Positions 1 through 9,390 are shown, counted from the stretch's first letter. The stretch: 64,000 nucleotides of DNA from Actinobacillus indolicus (GCF_901764975.1 NZ_CABFKH010000005.1:1-64000), one strand, 5' to 3'. Notes: generated from the sequence alone by a model not told the origin. A program made the numbers and translations.

Positions 1-171
1 GCCCCAGCTTGTTTAATCGGCACCAGCAACTTTTTTGAATTAGCCGTTGCCGTGGCTATTTCGCTATTCGGTTTACATTCAGGTGCCGCTTTAGCCACAG
101 TGGTTGGTGTATTGGTCGAAGTGCCTGTGATGCTTTCACTTGTTGCGTTGTTAAATCGTTGGAATAAATAA
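1..171 (+). CDS. ACR3-family arsenite efflux transporter, C-terminal end (partial)
   Basis: Frame 1 is open from the window edge to a TAA at 169-171 and encodes the last 56 residues of a membrane protein. Readable stretches are [20 protein letters not shown] and [18 protein letters not shown]. These match the conserved end of the ACR3 (ArsB/BASS superfamily) arsenite carriers, inner-membrane proteins with ten helices that export As(III). The 5' part lies outside the window, so any ars operon context is unseen. An inverted uptake-signal pair follows immediately and probably terminates transcription. Family assignment rests on these conserved segments only. Confidence 0.85.
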   Translation, partial: APACLIGTSNFFELAVAVAISLFGLHSGAALATVVGVLVEVPVMLSLVALLNRWNK

Positions 172-173
172 TG

Positions 174-220
174 ACAAGCGGTGCGATTTTGCAAATTTTT
201 TGTAGGATCTCACCGCTTGT
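174..220. terminator. Inverted uptake-signal pair, probable terminator
   Basis: ACAAGCGGT at 174-182 and ACCGCTTGT at 212-220 are exact inverted copies of the Apl-type uptake signal. They flank T-rich DNA right after the ACR3 stop codon. Paired uptake signals downstream of genes commonly serve as terminators in Pasteurellaceae. That function is inferred here. Confidence 0.55.
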
Positions 221-274
221 CTCATTTTTATAGTATCCTTTCGCCTGTTTTTTTATTCGCAAAGAGGCAATCTT

Positions 275-1306
275 TTGAGCAAACGTCGCTTAACTCAGAA
301 TCAACAACGTCGGATTCAAACTAATCATCACAAAAAAATCAATAAAACGGAATTTGAATGGCAAGATGAAATGCTAGGGGAAGTCCAGCAAGGTCTTGTG
401 GTTACTCGCCACGCTAAACACGCAGATGTGGAAACCGCAAGTGGTGAGATTTTCCGTTGTAATTTACGTCGAACGCTGAAAAATGTTGTGGTGGGCGATG
501 TAGTATCGTGGCGTTTGGGAAGTGAGCAGTTACAAGGGATTAGCGGTGTGATTGAGGTTGTTCACCCTCGCCAAAATGAACTAACTCGCCCTGACTATTA
601 CGACGGTATTAAAGTAATGGCGTCGAATATCGATCAAATTATCATTGTGTCAGCCGTATTGCCACAGCTCTCGTTGAACATTATCGACCGCTATTTAGTG
701 ATCTGTGAAAATGCCAACATTCCTGCTTTAATCGTGCTGAATAAAATTGATTTACTGAGTGAGCAAGAGCGAAAAGAAGTGCAACAACAGCTTGCGATCT
801 ATGAAAAGATCGGCTACCAGACGCTCTGTTTATCTGCGGATACGGGCGAGAATATGGAAGCTTTGAACGCTTATTTAGCGAAAGGCACCTCTATTTTTGT
901 TGGGCAGTCAGGTGTTGGAAAATCGAGCCTCATCAATCAGTTATTACCTGATGTGAATGCCCAAACGGGGGCGGTCAGCGATATTTCAGGCTTAGGGCAA
1001 CATACCACAACAGCTTCACGTTTATATCATTTAGCTCAAGGCGGAAATTTGATCGATTCGCCAGGGATTCGTGAATTTGGCTTATGGCATTTAGAGGCTG
1101 AGCAGATTACACAAGGTTATCGAGAGTTTGCTTCGGTATTAGGCACTTGTAAATTTCGTGATTGCAAACATAAAGATGACCCAGGTTGTGCATTACGGGA
1201 AGCCGTAGAGCAGGGGAAAATCTCCCCGATACGTTTTGATAACTATCACAGACTCTTAGAAAGCCGCCAAGAAAGCAAAAGTCAGCGGCATTTTAGGAAA
1301 GAGTAA
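275..1306 (+). CDS. rsgA: Ribosome small-subunit-dependent GTPase A
   Basis: RsgA is a circularly permuted GTPase that assists late maturation of the 30S subunit and release of assembly factors. The motifs appear in permuted order: G4 LNKIDLL, then G1 GQSGVGKSS, then G3 DSPGIREF, with an OB-fold before and a zinc site ([14 protein letters not shown]) after. The 343-residue length is normal for the family. The start is a TTG at 275, supported by AAAGAGG about 8 bases upstream and by the conserved N-terminus [14 protein letters not shown] hairpin follows the stop codon. Confidence 0.97.
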   Translation: MSKRRLTQNQQRRIQTNHHKKINKTEFEWQDEMLGEVQQGLVVTRHAKHADVETASGEIFRCNLRRTLKNVVVGDVVSWRLGSEQLQGISGVIEVVHPRQNELTRPDYYDGIKVMASNIDQIIIVSAVLPQLSLNIIDRYLVICENANIPALIVLNKIDLLSEQERKEVQQQLAIYEKIGYQTLCLSADTGENMEALNAYLAKGTSIFVGQSGVGKSSLINQLLPDVNAQTGAVSDISGLGQHTTTASRLYHLAQGGNLIDSPGIREFGLWHLEAEQITQGYREFASVLGTCKFRDCKHKDDPGCALREAVEQGKISPIRFDNYHRLLESRQESKSQRHFRKE

Positions 1307-1317
1307 TAAAATCAACA

Positions 1318-1341
1318 GGTTGCTAGCTAAAAATAGCAACC
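1318..1341. terminator. Hairpin after rsgA
   Basis: GGTTGCTA (1318-1325) pairs perfectly with TAGCAACC (1334-1341) around an 8-base loop, starting 12 bases after the rsgA stop codon. No long T run follows, so it may act as a weak terminator or an mRNA-end stabiliser. Confidence 0.5.
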
Positions 1342-1362
1342 CATTCTCATTTGTAATACTTA

Positions 1363-1457
1363 TTGATTATCATCTTTATCGCCTTGTTGATTATCATCTA
1401 GTCAAGTTGTTGAGAATCATTTTTATTTGTTGACAGATTAATTTTTATCTATACAAT
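1363..1457 (+). promoter_or_regulatory. yfeA promoter with three Fur-like repeats
   Basis: TTGATTATCATCT occurs at 1363-1375 and again at 1387-1399, and the related TTGAGAATCATTT lies at 1410-1422. They are spaced 24 and 23 bases apart. All resemble halves of the Fur consensus GATAATGATAATCATTATC. A sigma-70 promoter follows: TTGACA at 1430-1435, a 16-base spacer, and TACAAT at 1452-1457. The sites sit just upstream of the -35 element. Iron (Fur) control of the metal transporter is inferred from this. Confidence 0.75.
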
Positions 1458-1496
1458 GTCTCCCGAAAACCCATAATTTATATAAGGAGACTAACT

Positions 1497-2378
1497 ATGA
1501 AAAAATTAGCAGCACTACTTGGTATGCTCTTTTTTGTCAGTAATCCACTTGCTGCCCAGCAGTTTAAAGTGGTCACCACATTCACTGTGATTCAAGACAT
1601 TGCTCAAAATGTCGCAGGGGATAAGGCGGTGGTCGAATCGATCACCAAACCAGGTGCGGAAATCCACGATTATCAACCAACGCCACAGGATATTGTGAAA
1701 GCACAATCTGCGGATTTGGTGTTGTGGAATGGTATGAACCTTGAAAGTTGGTTTGAGCGTTTCTTTGCACAGGTGAAAGATAAGCCTGCAGTTGTGGTAA
1801 CGGAAGGCATTGAGCCGATTTCGATCTATGAAGGACCTTACAAAGATAAGCCAAACCCACACGCTTGGATGTCTACGAAAAATGCCTTGATTTATATTGA
1901 GAATATTCGTCAAGCCTTAGTAAAATACGATCCAGCAAATGCAGAAGCCTATAATGCGAATGCAAAAGCCTATGCCGATAAGATCGTTGCCTTAGATCAG
2001 CCGTTGCGTGAGCGCTTGGCAAAAGTGCCTGAAGCACAACGTTGGTTAGTGACGAGCGAAGGGGCGTTTAGCTATCTTGCTAGAGATTATGGCTTCAAAG
2101 AGTTATATCTTTGGGCGATTAACCAAGATGAACAAGGCACGCCAAAACAGATCCGCAAAGTGATCGACCAAGTGCGTAAACATCAAATTCCAGTGGTATT
2201 TAGCGAAAGTACCATTTCAGATAAACCAGCTAAACAAGTGGCAAAAGAGAGTAAAGCACGCTATGGCGGTGTGTTATACGTGGACTCTCTCTCAACCAAA
2301 GATGGCAAAGTACCAACCTATATTGATTTACTTAATGTGACGGTAAGTACTATTGTTGCTGGATTTGAAGGTAAATAG
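1497..2378 (+). CDS. yfeA: Periplasmic Mn/Fe-binding protein of ABC transporter (YfeA/SitA type)
   Basis: This is the cluster A-I substrate-binding protein for divalent Mn/Fe (293 residues). A signal peptide covers roughly residues 1-20 (MKKLAALLGMLFFVSNPLAA). The four metal ligands of the family are all present: H57 (GAEIHDYQ), H122 (NPHAW), E188 (TSEGA) and D263 (YVDSL). Their spacing of 65, 66 and 75 residues is what I recall for Yersinia YfeA. The start has AAGGAGA 7 bases upstream. It heads yfeABCD behind Fur-like repeats. Zinc or manganese preference cannot be decided from sequence. Confidence 0.93.
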   Translation: MKKLAALLGMLFFVSNPLAAQQFKVVTTFTVIQDIAQNVAGDKAVVESITKPGAEIHDYQPTPQDIVKAQSADLVLWNGMNLESWFERFFAQVKDKPAVVVTEGIEPISIYEGPYKDKPNPHAWMSTKNALIYIENIRQALVKYDPANAEAYNANAKAYADKIVALDQPLRERLAKVPEAQRWLVTSEGAFSYLARDYGFKELYLWAINQDEQGTPKQIRKVIDQVRKHQIPVVFSESTISDKPAKQVAKESKARYGGVLYVDSLSTKDGKVPTYIDLLNVTVSTIVAGFEGK

Positions 2379-2401
2379 ATAAGATTAATGTGATTAAAAG
2401 G

Positions 2402-2466
2402 TAGGGGCGGACCGATGTGTCCGCCCATAAATACCGCAGAATTTGGGCGAACAGCTTTGGTTCGCC
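2402..2466. repeat. Two small hairpins between yfeA and yfeB
   Basis: GGGCGGAC (2405-2412) pairs with GTCCGCCC (2419-2426), and GGCGAAC (2446-2452) pairs with GTTCGCC (2460-2466). The first begins GTAGGGG, like the repeats at 8148 and 48000. The spacer is transcribed within the operon. The hairpins may stabilise the yfeA part of the mRNA or reduce read-through into the ABC subunits. Confidence 0.7.
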
Positions 2467-2498
2467 TCTCATTTACAAAATAGGATTACCTAACAAAT

Positions 2499-3260
2499 AT
2501 GAACATTCCCCTGAGTTCTCTTTCTGTTTCTGATGTCACCGTTCGTTATAGCAACGGACACACGGCAATTCACGATGTTACTTTTCGCCTTGACGGTGGC
2601 ACAATCTGTGCATTACTTGGGGTGAACGGCAGTGGCAAATCAACCTTATTTAAAAGCATTATGGGCTTAGTTCAGCCAAAAGGAAAGATTGAACTATGCG
2701 GACTGCCTGTCAATCAAGCCTTAAAACGCAATCTTGTTGCTTATGTGCCACAAAGTGAAGAAGTGGACTGGCAATTTCCCGTATCGGTTTATGATGTAGT
2801 AATGATGGGGCGTTATGGCTATATGAATTTTCTGCGTATCCCTTCTGCGGTGGATAAGCAAAAAGTTGCCGAAGCAATGGATCGGGTCAATATTGCTCAC
2901 CTTGCTGATCGTCAAATCGGCGAGCTTTCTGGAGGGCAGAAAAAACGCGTGTTTTTGGCACGTTCGCTTGCACAAGAGAGCAAAATTATCTTACTTGACG
3001 AACCTTTCACTGGCGTGGACGTAAATACCGAAAATGCGATCATCGATCTGCTCAAACAGCTTCGGGATAGCGGTCACTTAATCCTTGTTTCTACCCATAA
3101 TTTAGCCGCCGTACCAAGTTTTTGCGATCAAGCGGTAATGATTAATCGCACGGTGTTAGCAACAGGAACGATCGAAACAACATTCACCCCTGAAAATCTT
3201 GAGCGAGTATTCGGCGGTGTCTTGCGTTATCAGCAGTTACTCGGAGAACATAAGGAATAA
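2499..3260 (+). CDS. yfeB: Mn/Fe ABC transporter ATPase
   Basis: This is the ATP-binding subunit of the Yfe/Sit importer (253 residues). Walker A is GVNGSGKST, the signature is LSGGQKKR, and Walker B plus catalytic Glu is IILLDEP, followed by the switch histidine in STHN. All catalytic elements are intact. It lies 120 bases after yfeA, with a hairpin-rich spacer between, and 3 bases before the first permease. Confidence 0.95.
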   Translation: MNIPLSSLSVSDVTVRYSNGHTAIHDVTFRLDGGTICALLGVNGSGKSTLFKSIMGLVQPKGKIELCGLPVNQALKRNLVAYVPQSEEVDWQFPVSVYDVVMMGRYGYMNFLRIPSAVDKQKVAEAMDRVNIAHLADRQIGELSGGQKKRVFLARSLAQESKIILLDEPFTGVDVNTENAIIDLLKQLRDSGHLILVSTHNLAAVPSFCDQAVMINRTVLATGTIETTFTPENLERVFGGVLRYQQLLGEHKE

Positions 3261-3263
3261 TCA

Positions 3264-4136
3264 ATGCTTGAGTTACTGCTAGAACCTTTTTCCTACGATT
3301 ATATGTTTAAAGCGATTGTGGTAAGCGGTGCAATCGGGGCGGTCTGTGCTTTTTTATCTGCCTATTTAATGCTCAAAGGCTGGTCGCTGATTGGTGATGC
3401 CTTATCGCACGCCGTTGTTCCCGGTGTTGCACTGGCTTATGCCCTGTCCTTGCCTTATGCTGTCGGGGCTTTCTTTTCGGGATTTCTTGCCACTATTGCT
3501 ATCTTAGCGGTTAAATCCGTCACAAAATTACGAGAAGATGCGGTAATTGGCTTTATTTTTACAACCTTTTTTGCCTTAGGTTTATTGATTATTTCTATCA
3601 ATCCAACGTCCGTTAATGTGCAATCCATCATTCTCGGTAATATCTTAGGCATTGCCGATGAAGATATGCTACAAGTGGTGATTATTTTATCGGTGTCACT
3701 CTTTTTTCTAGTGATTTACTGGAAAGATTTATTACTCGTCTTTTTTGATGAAATTCAAGCTAAAGCCGTAGGTATTTCGCCGATGCGACTTAAAGTGCTG
3801 TTTTTTAGCCTACTCAGCGCCTGTATCGTTGCTGCATTACAAAGTGTCGGTGCAATTTTAGTGATCGCAATGGTTGTTACACCAGGGGCAACGGCGTATT
3901 TATTAACGGATAAATTCGGCAAATTATTGATTATCGCAATTTCACTGGGCGGTTTTAGTGGATTTTTTGGGGCTTATCTAAGCTATTTTGCTGATGGTGC
4001 GACAGGTGGATTTATTGTCACACTACAAACCCTACTGTTTTTATTAGCGTTCTTCTTCGCTCCTAAATATGGTTTAGTTTCACGCAAATTTGCAAAAAAA
4101 CCAGCTAAACCGACCGCTTATCAAGGGGGAGAATAA
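3264..4136 (+). CDS. yfeC: Mn/Fe ABC transporter permease 1
   Basis: This is an inner-membrane permease of the ABC-3 family (290 residues) with about eight hydrophobic segments. The conserved WSLIGDALSHAVVPGVAL segment identifies the YfeC/ZnuB/MntB class. The last codon shares its final A with the ATG of the next permease (4136), giving a 1-base overlap typical of translational coupling. Confidence 0.93.
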   Translation: MLELLLEPFSYDYMFKAIVVSGAIGAVCAFLSAYLMLKGWSLIGDALSHAVVPGVALAYALSLPYAVGAFFSGFLATIAILAVKSVTKLREDAVIGFIFTTFFALGLLIISINPTSVNVQSIILGNILGIADEDMLQVVIILSVSLFFLVIYWKDLLLVFFDEIQAKAVGISPMRLKVLFFSLLSACIVAALQSVGAILVIAMVVTPGATAYLLTDKFGKLLIIAISLGGFSGFFGAYLSYFADGATGGFIVTLQTLLFLLAFFFAPKYGLVSRKFAKKPAKPTAYQGGE

Positions 4137-4966
4137 TGGACTCTCTCTATCAATGGTTTGCTGAACCGCTTGCTTTCCCTTTTATACAACAAGCCTTAGT
4201 TATCGGTATTGTGGTTGCCCTCATCTGTGCCGTGTTGTCCTGCTATTTAGTGCTCAAAGGTTGGTCGCTAATGGGCGATGCCATCTCACATGCCGTATTA
4301 CCAGGGATTGTGATTGCCTATCTGCTTGCCATTCCATTAGCAATTGGGGCTTTTGTTTCGGGTATTTTTTGTGCCGTTGCCGTGGGCTATCTCAAAGAAA
4401 ATAGTCGCATTAAAGAAGATACGGTAATGGGGATCGCCTTTTCGGGAATGTTTGCGTTAGGCTTAGTGATGTTTGCCAAAGTTGAAACCGATCAACATTT
4501 AATGCACATCTTATTTGGCGACCTACTTGGGATTACCGACAATGAATTTTACCAAACCCTAGCTATCTCTCTTGTGGTGTTATTAGTCATCTTAGTGAAA
4601 CGCCGAGATTTCCTACTATACTGCTTCGATGCCAGCCACGCTCGCACCGTTGGCTTTAATATCAAAGTGTTACATTACAGCTTACTGGTTTTATTGGCAT
4701 TAGTGATCATTAGTGCAATGCAAGTGGTCGGCGTGATTTTAGTGGTCGCAATGTTGATTACTCCAGGGATCACAGGCTACATACTTGCCAAACGCTTTGA
4801 CCGAATGTTGCTAATTGCCATTTTTACTGCGGTAAATAGTGCTTTCTGGGGCGTGTTTTTAAGTTTCCATTTCGATGTCGCCACAGGACCTTGTATTGTT
4901 TTGTTGCAAGCGGTAGGATTTTTGGTGGCGTTGGTGATTACGAAGTTAAAAGGCTTGAAAGGCTAA
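4136..4966 (+). CDS. yfeD: Mn/Fe ABC transporter permease 2
   Basis: This is the second ABC-3 family permease (276 residues), paralogous to the preceding gene. It carries the matching WSLMGDAISHAVLPGIVIAY segment and a similar hydrophobic profile. The two permeases probably form a heterodimer, as in Yersinia YfeCD. It is the last gene of yfeABCD and is followed by an imperfect inverted uptake-signal pair. Confidence 0.93.
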   Translation: MDSLYQWFAEPLAFPFIQQALVIGIVVALICAVLSCYLVLKGWSLMGDAISHAVLPGIVIAYLLAIPLAIGAFVSGIFCAVAVGYLKENSRIKEDTVMGIAFSGMFALGLVMFAKVETDQHLMHILFGDLLGITDNEFYQTLAISLVVLLVILVKRRDFLLYCFDASHARTVGFNIKVLHYSLLVLLALVIISAMQVVGVILVVAMLITPGITGYILAKRFDRMLLIAIFTAVNSAFWGVFLSFHFDVATGPCIVLLQAVGFLVALVITKLKGLKG

Positions 4967-4967
4967 T

Positions 4968-5025
4968 ACAAGCGATAAGATTCAGTAAATATTTTGCAAA
5001 AAAATAGCCAAATCTTACCGCTTGT
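4968..5025. terminator. Uptake-signal pair between convergent yfeD and the MATE gene
   Basis: ACAAGCGAT (4968-4976, one base off the consensus) with the following AAGATT is inverted at AATCTTACCGCTTGT (5011-5025). It lies between convergent genes and is probably a bidirectional terminator. Confidence 0.55.
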
Positions 5026-5028
5026 CAA

Positions 5029-6420
5029 TTACTTCATCGCATCCATTCTTTGAATTAACTCTTTTTCAGGCACAGCCTGAATTTTCCGCATAAAGTAGAA
5101 AAATAGCCCTGCAGCTAAACTTAAGCAGACACAGAAGGTTAGCCAAAATCCTGCCGCCGCCATTGGCGGAACGATCCAATCGGTACGAGCCAAAATAGTG
5201 CCGAGAGGCATTCCGATTAACCAGTAGCAGATTAAGGTTGTTAGCAAAATAGGCTTGGTATTTTTATAACCACGCAAAATGCCATTGCAGACTGCTTGGA
5301 TTGAGTCGGGAATTTGATAAATCGCTGCAAAAATCAATAAACTAGATGCGATTGCAATAGAGGTTGGATCGCTGGTAAAAGCAAAAGGGATCAGATCTTT
5401 GAGCAGTAAAATCACCATTGCTAACCCCATTGCGACCATTGCCCCCGTAAAAATAGCGTGATAAGTCAGATATTTTGCTTCTTCCACACGCTTTTCCCCT
5501 AAGGTTTGTCCAACTAAAATGGTTGTTGCAATGCTAAACGAAAGTGGGATCATAAAAAACAGCGAGCTGGTTTGTAAGGCAACCTGATGGCTTGCCACCA
5601 CTTGCGAGCCAAGCGGTGAGATAATCAAGGAAGATGCCGCAAACAACATCACTTCGGTAAACAGAGCAAAGCCTATCGGGGTGCCGAGTTTGAACAGTTT
5701 GCTTAACGTCGCTTTACAGGGTTTTTCGATCCATTTTTCAAACAGACGAATATCCTTTTGAGCCGGGTTGGTATAACAATAATGTAAAATCAGCCCAAAC
5801 ATTACCCAGTTTACGATTGCCGTCGCTACACCACAGCCAACCGCCCCTAATTCTGGCATACCAAATTTGCCGAAAATAAAAATATAGTTGAGTGGAATGT
5901 TTAAAATTAAGCCAAAAAAGGTGATATACATCGCTGGCTTAGGGTTGGACAGCCCATCGTTAAAACAGCGTAAGTTCACCGCAAGCAAAGCTGGAATAAT
6001 CCCGACACTTAAAGCGGTGAGATAATCTTGTGCTTTTCCTGAAAAGGCTTTTGGGGTATCCATTAGATCCAAAATCAAATGGGCATTGAGATAGATAAAG
6101 ATCAACGGCACACTTAGCATTAACACAATCCAAACGCCTTGACGGATTTGATGAGCAATCAGAGAACGTTGGCTCGAACCGTTCAGATAAGAAACCGTTG
6201 GGGTAATCGCATTTAATATCCCCAGCACAAATAAAAACAAGGGAAAGTAGATCGAATTACTGACCGCAATCGCTGACACATCATCGTCACTGACTAACCC
6301 TGCCATAATAATATCTGCCAGCCCCATTCCTGACGCAGCCAACTGAGAGATAAAAATCGGGATCGAAAGTTTGAATAATTTTTGTGTATTTTCAGGATAT
6401 TTCTGCCATTGAAAGTTCAT
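5029..6420 (-). CDS. MATE-family multidrug efflux pump (NorM/MdtK type)
   Basis: This 463-residue inner-membrane protein has about 12 hydrophobic segments and the typical MATE N-terminus (LFKLSIPIFISQLAASGMGLADIIMAG). NorM/MdtK proteins exchange cationic drugs for Na+ or H+. It lies 12 bases downstream of rluA on the same strand, so the two may be co-transcribed. I cannot separate NorM from MdtK by sight. Confidence 0.92.
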   Translation of the reverse strand: MNFQWQKYPENTQKLFKLSIPIFISQLAASGMGLADIIMAGLVSDDDVSAIAVSNSIYFPLFLFVLGILNAITPTVSYLNGSSQRSLIAHQIRQGVWIVLMLSVPLIFIYLNAHLILDLMDTPKAFSGKAQDYLTALSVGIIPALLAVNLRCFNDGLSNPKPAMYITFFGLILNIPLNYIFIFGKFGMPELGAVGCGVATAIVNWVMFGLILHYCYTNPAQKDIRLFEKWIEKPCKATLSKLFKLGTPIGFALFTEVMLFAASSLIISPLGSQVVASHQVALQTSSLFFMIPLSFSIATTILVGQTLGEKRVEEAKYLTYHAIFTGAMVAMGLAMVILLLKDLIPFAFTSDPTSIAIASSLLIFAAIYQIPDSIQAVCNGILRGYKNTKPILLTTLICYWLIGMPLGTILARTDWIVPPMAAAGFWLTFCVCLSLAAGLFFYFMRKIQAVPEKELIQRMDAMK

Positions 6421-6432
6421 TCTATCTGCCTT

Positions 6433-7101
6433 TTAAAATTCAGGTTTCGCTTCAAATGTCATCACTTCTTGCGTAATCGGGTGCGTAATAGTTAATGCTT
6501 CTGCGTGTAAACAGAGCCTTGGCGATAGGCTTTTTGCCAACGGATTAGCATAAAATTTATCCCCTACAATCGGATGCCCTAAGGCTAAACAATGTACGCG
6601 TAATTGGTGCGAACGCCCAGTATAAGGGGTTAATTTCACCCTTGTGGTGTTATTAGGATAATGTGCAAGCACTTCGTAAAAAGTGACCGCTTGTTTACCC
6701 CGTTCGTAGCAAATTTTTTGGCGTGGACGGTTTTCCCAGTCGCAAATTAACGGAAAATTCATTGTCCCCGTATCGCCCACTTTCTCGCCTAATTTGCCCC
6801 AAACTAACGCTTGATAGTGCTTTTTCGGCTCACGTTCACGAAATTGACGTTTGAGTTCTTTTTCCGCCTGTTTGCTTAATGCAAACAACAAAATACCGCT
6901 TGTCGCCATATCTAAACGGTGGGCTGGCTCAGTAAAACCGTATTTCTGTTGCACACGCACCATCGCACTGTCTTGGTATTCAGGGCGATTTCCAGGTACT
7001 GAAAGCAAGCCACTTGGCTTGTTAATCACCAAAATATGATTATCACGATAAACTTCGTCAAGCCAAGGCTCAACAGGGGGATTGTATTCGATTAATGCCA
7101 T
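6433..7101 (-). CDS. rluA: 23S/tRNA pseudouridine synthase RluA
   Basis: RluA converts uridines in 23S rRNA (U746) and some tRNAs (U32) to pseudouridine. The catalytic motif HRLDMATSG contains the active aspartate. FREREPKKHYQALVWG and TGRSHQLRVH are RluA-family blocks that align closely with E. coli RluA. I chose the ATG at 7101 (MALIEYNPPVEPWL) because the conserved sequence begins there. An upstream in-frame ATG at 7143 would only add a non-conserved stretch. Length is 222 residues. Confidence 0.94.
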   Translation of the reverse strand: MALIEYNPPVEPWLDEVYRDNHILVINKPSGLLSVPGNRPEYQDSAMVRVQQKYGFTEPAHRLDMATSGILLFALSKQAEKELKRQFREREPKKHYQALVWGKLGEKVGDTGTMNFPLICDWENRPRQKICYERGKQAVTFYEVLAHYPNNTTRVKLTPYTGRSHQLRVHCLALGHPIVGDKFYANPLAKSLSPRLCLHAEALTITHPITQEVMTFEAKPEF

Positions 7102-7262
7102 TGTATTTTTGATATTTAGTAAAAACAGTAATGATATTATCAAAGATAAAATGATTTCCCAAATTAATCACAGAAATAGCTTGTTTTTTATAAAAAATAG
7201 CGTATCTTTCGCTCGTTCATTTTGAACATCACAATTTATTTACATTTCTTTTGGAGAACACA

Positions 7263-8138
7263 ATGAAAACGCTTTTTGCAAGTTTTGCAACTGGTTTCAC
7301 CGCTCTCAGCGTGCTGTTTAGCTCAGTTGCTTTCGCATCACCTTCCGATAAAACCTTTAAAATCAGTGCTATTCCTGACTATAACGCTGCCGAAATGACC
7401 CGTTCGTTCGACAGTTTTGCAGAGTATTTAGGCAAAGAAACGGGGTTAAAGGTGCAATATGTGCCTGTCACCGATTATGCTGCCGTAGTCACCGCATTCC
7501 GTCGTGGCGAAATTGATTTAGTCTGGTTTGGTGGTTTAACGGGGGTACAGGCTCGTGCCAAAGTGCAAGGTGCTGAAGCTATCGCACAACGTCCGCAAGA
7601 TGAAAAATTTAAGTCCGTCTTTATCAAGCAAAAAGGCTTAGATAACGTGAAAGAGATTAAAGATGTCAAAGGTCACACCCTTGCTTTTGGTAGCGAAAGT
7701 TCGACATCGGGTCACTTAATGCCACGCTTTTTCTTAACAGAAGCAGGAGTTAACCCTGAAAAAGACTTAGACGCTCAACCGACTTACAGCGGTTCGCATG
7801 ATAAAACCTACGGCTTAGTAGAAGCAGGTTCTGTGCAAATCGGTGCGGTGAATAAGCAGTACTGGGATAAAATGGTCAAAGAAGGCAAAGTTAATCACGA
7901 TAAAGTCGAGCTTTTCTACACCACACCGGATTACTATGATTACAACTGGACCATTAATCTTGTTGATAAAAAATTTGGTGATGGTACCAAAGAGAAAGTG
8001 AAAGTGGCATTATTAAAAGCCGATGCATCAAGCTCACAAGTGATGAATTTACTCTCTGCCGAGAAATTTATCCCAACGCAAAACAGCAACTATCAAGATA
8101 TTGAGAAAGTGGCGAAAGAGCTGAAGTTGATTAAATAA
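7263..8138 (+). CDS. phnD: Phosphonate/phosphate-type ABC transporter substrate-binding protein (PhnD-like)
   Basis: This is a 291-residue periplasmic binding protein with a signal peptide (MKTLFASFATGFTALSVLFSSVAFA). The core blocks RRGEIDLVWFGGLTGVQAR and FGSESSTSGHLMPR are typical of PhnD, where the serine/threonine loop holds the phosphonate or phosphate. The ATG at 7263 is chosen for its GGAGA site. No C-P lyase genes are near, so the ligand may be a phosphonate, phosphite or another oxyanion. It is separated from its likely partners phnC-phnE-phnE by an EmrE-like gene on the other strand. Confidence 0.85.
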   Translation: MKTLFASFATGFTALSVLFSSVAFASPSDKTFKISAIPDYNAAEMTRSFDSFAEYLGKETGLKVQYVPVTDYAAVVTAFRRGEIDLVWFGGLTGVQARAKVQGAEAIAQRPQDEKFKSVFIKQKGLDNVKEIKDVKGHTLAFGSESSTSGHLMPRFFLTEAGVNPEKDLDAQPTYSGSHDKTYGLVEAGSVQIGAVNKQYWDKMVKEGKVNHDKVELFYTTPDYYDYNWTINLVDKKFGDGTKEKVKVALLKADASSSQVMNLLSAEKFIPTQNSNYQDIEKVAKELKLIK

Positions 8139-8147
8139 GGCAGTTTG

Positions 8148-8181
8148 ATTGTAGGGGTATGACTTATCATATCCCTACAAT
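8148..8181. repeat. GTAGGG-type palindrome after phnD
   Basis: Arms at 8148-8162 and 8167-8181 are 15 bases long, with one G/A difference that still pairs as G-U, around a 4-base loop. The element starts GTAGGGG and ends CCCTAC, resembling those at 2402 and 48000. It lies between the convergent phnD and EmrE-like genes and could terminate both. Confidence 0.7.
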
Positions 8182-8199
8182 TTGGTGGTTATTTTATCC

Positions 8200-8532
8200 T
8201 TAATGAGCCGACGTCTTAGAAAGTAAATTGATAATAAGCACACCACCTAAAATCATTGCCATACCCAGTAAGCCGAAGAAATCAGGGCGTTGTCCAAAAA
8301 AGATAAAAGCAATTAATGCAGTTAATACAATACCAGCACCTGACCAAACGGCATAGACTAATCCAACAGGCAGAGTTCTAAACACAATAGACACTAAATA
8401 AAAAGCAATTCCAAAAGCGACAATAGCACAAAATGTAGGAATAGGTTTTGTAAAACCGTCGCTATATTTTAATGCTGTGGTTCCACAAACTTCAGCAAAA
8501 ATAGAAATACATAATAAAATCCAAGCGTTCAT
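8200..8532 (-). CDS. emrE: Small multidrug resistance efflux protein, EmrE-like
   Basis: This 110-residue protein has four transmembrane helices. The proton/drug-coupling glutamate is in helix 1 (IFAEVCGTTALKYSDGF, E14). The YAVWSGAGIVL helix 3 motif and the ending GVLIINLLS match E. coli EmrE closely. Such proteins export quaternary cations as antiparallel dimers. It is transcribed against its neighbours and interrupts the phnD-phnC spacing. Some homologues export betaine or choline, but nothing here shows that. Confidence 0.9.
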   Translation of the reverse strand: MNAWILLCISIFAEVCGTTALKYSDGFTKPIPTFCAIVAFGIAFYLVSIVFRTLPVGLVYAVWSGAGIVLTALIAFIFFGQRPDFFGLLGMAMILGGVLIINLLSKTSAH

Positions 8533-8637
8533 TCGAGATCCTTAAAATAAGGTGAAAGAATATATTATAGAAAGTAATAATAAATTTAGTAGTCTTGTTT
8601 TTTAACTTTTTCTGTGAGCACTATATGAGATGAGTAA

Positions 8638-9390
8638 ATGATGCAATCTCTCTTATCATTCCACCACACCACCAAACATTTCGGTAAGCAAGCCGTTTTA
8701 GACGACATCTGTTTAACCATTCGCTCAGGCGAAATCGTGGCGTTAGTCGGGCCAAGTGGATCGGGGAAATCGACATTAATGAATAGCATTATGCGTGCCG
8801 TGCCTTTAACAAGCGGTGAGATTTGGCTGGAAAATTGCAATATTCAAGATTATCACGATAACAAGCAGTTTGCCCAGCAAGTCGGTATGCTTCATCAACA
8901 GTATGATTTAGTCAAACAATTGGAAGTTATCCACAATGTCTTAGCTGGCAGGCTAAACCAGTGGGGCTTTTGGCGATCTTTGTTCTCTTTGGTTAAACCG
9001 CAAGAAAAACAGATTGCAGAGCAAGCACTTGCTGCCGTCGGGCTATTGGATAAAATCAATCAGCCGACTGCTGAACTGTCGGGCGGTGAGCAGCAGCGTG
9101 TGGCGATAGCTCGTCTGTTAGTTCAAAACCCCAAACTGATTTTAGCCGATGAACCAGTATCTGCACTCGATCCGGTCAATGCTCAAAATGTCTTGGCATT
9201 ATTGACAGGATTAGTGAGAGAGCAAGGGAAAACGCTGATTGCCAGTATGCATTCGGTGGAATATGCCAAAACCTATTTTGATCGCATGATCGGCATTAAG
9301 CAGGGAAAAATTGTGTTTGATTTGCAAACAGAGCAAGTCACCCAAGAGCAACTTAATGCGTTATACGGATTGGTAAAAAATGAAACATAA
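8638..9390 (+). CDS. phnC: Phosphonate-type ABC transporter ATPase (PhnC-like)
   Basis: This is the ATPase subunit (250 residues). Walker A is GPSGSGKST, the signature is LSGGEQQRVAIARLL, and Walker B with D-loop is LILADEPVSALDP, all intact. Two in-frame ATGs lie at 8638 and 8641. The 3' end overlaps the first permease by 11 bases, so the three distal genes form one operon. The order with phnD upstream suggests a single PhnCDEE importer. Confidence 0.9.
   Translation: MMQSLLSFHHTTKHFGKQAVLDDICLTIRSGEIVALVGPSGSGKSTLMNSIMRAVPLTSGEIWLENCNIQDYHDNKQFAQQVGMLHQQYDLVKQLEVIHNVLAGRLNQWGFWRSLFSLVKPQEKQIAEQALAAVGLLDKINQPTAELSGGEQQRVAIARLLVQNPKLILADEPVSALDPVNAQNVLALLTGLVREQGKTLIASMHSVEYAKTYFDRMIGIKQGKIVFDLQTEQVTQEQLNALYGLVKNET

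Noticed and set aside
1515-1913. Minus-strand open frames inside yfeA
   Set aside because: They are antisense shadows of a conserved gene and encode low-complexity, unrecognisable protein.
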